64,000 bases of DNA from Mucilaginibacter daejeonensis. Its GTDB lineage: Bacteria; Bacteroidota; Bacteroidia; Sphingobacteriales; Sphingobacteriaceae. The position numbers and the translations under genes are program-made. Below, piece after piece: positions 61,350-64,000 of this stretch (positions are counted from its first letter, which is position 1; every line of letters begins with the position of its first letter). The stretch is taken from assembly GCF_020783335.1 (NCBI RefSeq), contig NZ_CP086068.1, forward strand, positions 1,612,001 through 1,676,000, in the 5' to 3' direction. The notes beneath the pieces were generated by a model. It saw only the letters and a program-made list of their open reading frames with translations. It was not told the DNA's origin and ran no database searches.

Positions 61350-62324
61350 TCAAATAAATAGAACACGGTATTTGATAGCGCCATACCATTGCCAATACAC
61401 AGAGGCAAAAGGTATCACCAGCGAGGTGACCACCATTTCGGTAACATGTTTGGCCGATAGGTCAGTATTTGCCAGGCGTTTGTAAATGAACAACGTTGTG
61501 AAGCTAAGCCAGGCCACAATGCCCACTACTAACAATTGTTCGCGCCCGGTCACCAACCCGATCAATAACAGGAGGAACGATAGGATTATCGAGTAGTACA
61601 AAAGTGGACTGATCGGTCTTATCTTTTTGCGGAATAGCTTCGGGTGCTTTTTATACAGCAGGGCATCATACATCGTTTTCTTTTGATCCTTGATGCTTAC
61701 GCCCCAATTAGCGGCCCGAACCGGATGCGTCACCACGGCACCTTTGACCTTTTTGATCTCGATCTTGTTCCTGATCAGGTTGAAATGCAGGTCGCTGTCC
61801 TCACGCCAGGCCATACCAAATCGCTCGTCAAAGCCGCCCGCTTTTTCCAAGGCCTTTTTGGTACAAGCACAATTGGCCGTGATGAAATCGGCCGTTTGCA
61901 GGTTGGTTGTATTCAGCTCATGGTCAGTAGGGCGGTCGTTCTCTAAAGGTACCACCACACGTCCGGTCAGGGCAACGTCTTGTTCAGGGTCACAGTTGGC
62001 CACAATGTGCTGCAGCCAGTGCATGTGCGGTATACAATCATCATCGGTAAAGGCAATGATCTGTCCCTGGGCATTTCTCCAGCCGTGGTTACGTGCCGCG
62101 GCCGGGCCCTTTTTTTCAGGTAATTCCACCAGCCGTAAAAGCGGCCTGTCATACCCGGCCCACTGGCCGATCAGTTCCCGGGTGCGCTCGTCAGGTCCGT
62201 CGCTGATGATGATCACTTCGTAGCTGCCCTTATCGAACTTTTGCTGCAATAGTGCATCAATGCACTTTTTAAGCAAGTGCGGCCGGCGATAGGTGGGCAC
62301 GACTACTGATACTACGATGCTCAT
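61350..62324 (-). CDS. Family 2 glycosyltransferase
   Basis: Predicted 324-residue enzyme with a GT-A domain: VSVVVPTYRRPHLLKKCID at the start, IAFTDDDCIPHMHWL (DxD-like acidic motif for metal and nucleotide sugar) and GGFDERFGMAWREDSDLHF near residue 185. Two or three hydrophobic helices at about 240-315 anchor it in the inner membrane. The start ATG overlaps the carbamoyltransferase stop by four bases; a longer frame to 62405 is rejected because it lies in that gene. Confidence 0.88.
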   Translation of the reverse strand: MSIVVSVVVPTYRRPHLLKKCIDALLQQKFDKGSYEVIIISDGPDERTRELIGQWAGYDRPLLRLVELPEKKGPAAARNHGWRNAQGQIIAFTDDDCIPHMHWLQHIVANCDPEQDVALTGRVVVPLENDRPTDHELNTTNLQTADFITANCACTKKALEKAGGFDERFGMAWREDSDLHFNLIRNKIEIKKVKGAVVTHPVRAANWGVSIKDQKKTMYDALLYKKHPKLFRKKIRPISPLLYYSIILSFLLLLIGLVTGREQLLVVGIVAWLSFTTLFIYKRLANTDLSAKHVTEMVVTSLVIPFASVYWQWYGAIKYRVLFI

Positions 62325-64000
62325 TTCTCGATCACAAAAGATCCGATCACCAACGCATCGAACGGAGAGGTCCAGAAACATTCTACTGCGTCTCGCGGGG
62401 TGCAAACGATCGGTTTGCCAAGGGTGTTGAATGAGGTGTTGACCAAAACGGGTACACCAGTCTTGCGTTGAAAAGCTTTTAACAGGTCGTAATAATTTTT
62501 ATGCTGATGCTCGTTAATGGTCTGTATACGGGCCGTACCATCGGTATGACGTACCGCTGGGATCTGGTCGGCCTTGTCTGGCTTTACATCATAAACAAAA
62601 AGCATGAAAGGCGAATATTGTGCACCCTCGAACCAGTTGGCCGCTTCTTCTTCCAGCACCACCGGAGCTACCGGCCTGAAATCTTCACGGTCCTTAACCT
62701 CATTAAGGCGTGCCTGCATCTCCGGCGTGATCGGTGAGGCCAGTATAGAGCGGCTGCCTAATGCCCGCGGACCAAATTCCATGCGGCCCTGGTACCAGCC
62801 AATGATCTTGTTCTGTGCCAGTATATCAGCCGTTTCTTCGGCAATGTTGTTCAGCTTACGGTAAGGCACCTTCCACAACTTGAGTGAGCGCTCGATCTCG
62901 GCATCGCTATACTCAGGTCCCCAGTAGCAATGGGTCATTTCAAATTTGAGTTCCTGGCTATCGCGTACCTTGGCATCCACATAAAGGGCAGCGCCTAAAG
63001 CCGTACCATCATCACCTGAAGCTGGCTGAACCCAAATGTTCTTGAAAGCGCCTTTGTCGCGAATGCGGGCGTTGGCTACGCAGTTGAGTGCCACGCCACC
63101 GGCCAAACAAAGATTCTCTTCCCCGGTACGTTGTTGCAACCAACTGGTCAGTTCCAGCATGCTTTCTTCCAAAACTAACTGCAAAGAGTGCGCTATATTG
63201 AAGTGATGCGAGGTGAATTCCTCATGGCGTAAACGTTTAGGGCCAAAGCGTTCCTCAAGGCGTTGATCAGTGATGGTATACTGACCGTCCTGGCCCAGCT
63301 TCACGATCTCACGGAAATCATCCACGAATTCCGGTTTGCCATAAGAAGCCAGGGCCATTACCTTGTACTCGTCAGACGAATGGAGGAAACCCAGGTAAGT
63401 GGTCACATCCTCATAAAGCAGACCCAAAGAGTGTGGCATGTTCACCTGACCGATCCTTTGCAGATCATTACCGTTACCTATGCTGTAAGTGGTGGTGGCC
63501 ACTTCGCCGCGTCCGTCCACCGTCATTACCGCAGCACTCTTGAACGGTGAGCAATGGAACGCGCTGGCTGCATGAGCTACGTGGTGATCTACAAAATGCC
63601 ATTTTTCACGCGGGATATTGCAGCCAATAAAGCGTTTTTGAAGATGATGAGGATAACCATCGCGCAGTTGACCCGGTGCATTAATAATCGATGAAAGGAA
63701 CAGCGGGTCCCAAACGTTCCTAAAGTCATCGCCGAGTTTCGAAGAACCCTCTTCAAAAGGTATCTCTATGGTCGACTTACCTTTGTATTCGTCACCGATC
63801 AATTGATACGGGTCGAATGAATAGGCGATATGGTCAATGTCGTTGATATGTATATCAGCTACCTGAAGGCAGTAATTGATCGCATGGAATGGGAGTTCCC
63901 AAGTGGAAAAGGGCACCGGCCGTTTACCGTGTTTGAAATGAGTGAAGCGTTCTTCTTCGGTAGCGGCGAGCAGCACGCCATCTTTAATGATACACGCTGC
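62321..64000 (-). CDS. O-carbamoyltransferase (NodU/TobZ type), partial at the window edge
   Basis: At least 559 residues; the 5' end lies beyond position 64000, and the visible frame opens AACIIKDGVLLAATEEERF, so only the first few residues are missing. The Carbam_trans domains show HHVAHAASAFHC (metal His), VMTVDGRGEVATTTY, LCLAGGVALNCVANARI, PASGDDGTALGAALY and GRMEFGPRALGSRSIL. The enzyme forms carbamoyl-adenylate from carbamoyl phosphate and ATP, then carbamoylates a hydroxyl, often of a sugar. With the GT2 and GT9 genes it likely decorates a surface glycan. Confidence 0.92.
   Translation of the reverse strand, partial: AACIIKDGVLLAATEEERFTHFKHGKRPVPFSTWELPFHAINYCLQVADIHINDIDHIAYSFDPYQLIGDEYKGKSTIEIPFEEGSSKLGDDFRNVWDPLFLSSIINAPGQLRDGYPHHLQKRFIGCNIPREKWHFVDHHVAHAASAFHCSPFKSAAVMTVDGRGEVATTTYSIGNGNDLQRIGQVNMPHSLGLLYEDVTTYLGFLHSSDEYKVMALASYGKPEFVDDFREIVKLGQDGQYTITDQRLEERFGPKRLRHEEFTSHHFNIAHSLQLVLEESMLELTSWLQQRTGEENLCLAGGVALNCVANARIRDKGAFKNIWVQPASGDDGTALGAALYVDAKVRDSQELKFEMTHCYWGPEYSDAEIERSLKLWKVPYRKLNNIAEETADILAQNKIIGWYQGRMEFGPRALGSRSILASPITPEMQARLNEVKDREDFRPVAPVVLEEEAANWFEGAQYSPFMLFVYDVKPDKADQIPAVRHTDGTARIQTINEHQHKNYYDLLKAFQRKTGVPVLVNTSFNTLGKPIVCTPRDAVECFWTSPFDALVIGSFVIEK

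Overview
The window reads as chromosomal DNA of a Bacteroidota, most likely family Sphingobacteriaceae (Mucilaginibacter or Pedobacter-like). The family placement is inference from gene content: a GOB-like metallo-beta-lactamase homologue, a GH92 mannosidase, paired Skp/OmpH genes behind BamA, DUF3857 proteins, a split KdpD and a long PurF. Direct support comes from many -7 boxes of the Bacteroidota type TAnnTTTG in front of genes. No rRNA, tRNA, CRISPR array, prophage or transposase gene was recognised.

Layout. 0.1-9.4 kb: housekeeping and envelope genes (DUF2130 protein, outer-membrane protein, VOC protein, EngB GTPase, UbiA-type prenyltransferase coupled to a Crp/Fnr regulator, an epimerase gene broken by one amber codon, an M3 oligopeptidase, a secreted NUC1 nuclease with a strong hairpin before its start). 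9.5-17.3 kb: small stress and metabolic genes (DUF2147, thioredoxin, GOB-like MBL, cupin, GNAT, pirin, YdeI/OmdA, TrmH-type methyltransferase, galactokinase, YCII). 17.4-31.8 kb: NlpC/P60 hydrolase, an unlisted 40-residue membrane protein, two overlapping DUF3857 genes, exonuclease, DUF72, QueG, a 0.6-kb field of palindromic repeats, polysaccharide deacetylase, GH92, SGNH hydrolase and RuvB. 32-38.4 kb: ExbD, then the envelope cluster uppS-bamA-skp-skp-murI; uppS has a long, apparently multi-branched leader ending at its start codon. 38.6-47.2 kb: the membrane half of complex I (nuoH-I-J-K-L-M-N) without nuoA-G, and with a secreted plug-repeat protein translationally coupled between nuoK and nuoL. 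47.3-49.2 kb: purF. 49.4-58.1 kb: a kdp potassium system (two small membrane peptides, the second KdpF; then KdpA, B, C, a porin, a kinase-less KdpD and a separate histidine kinase), with no KdpE in view. 58.2-64 kb: aspartate kinase with a coupled membrane protein, then a leftward operon of carbamoyltransferase, GT2 and GT9 for a surface glycan.

Three themes stand out. Several genes have the -7 box only 4-8 bases before the start codon, which implies leaderless mRNAs. Intergenic spaces carry at least three families of palindromic repeats. Coupling by 4-base overlaps is common, and at least four complex I genes use non-ATG starts. All calls are from reading the sequence; no database search or folding program was run. 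Positions 1-113 show no supportable gene.
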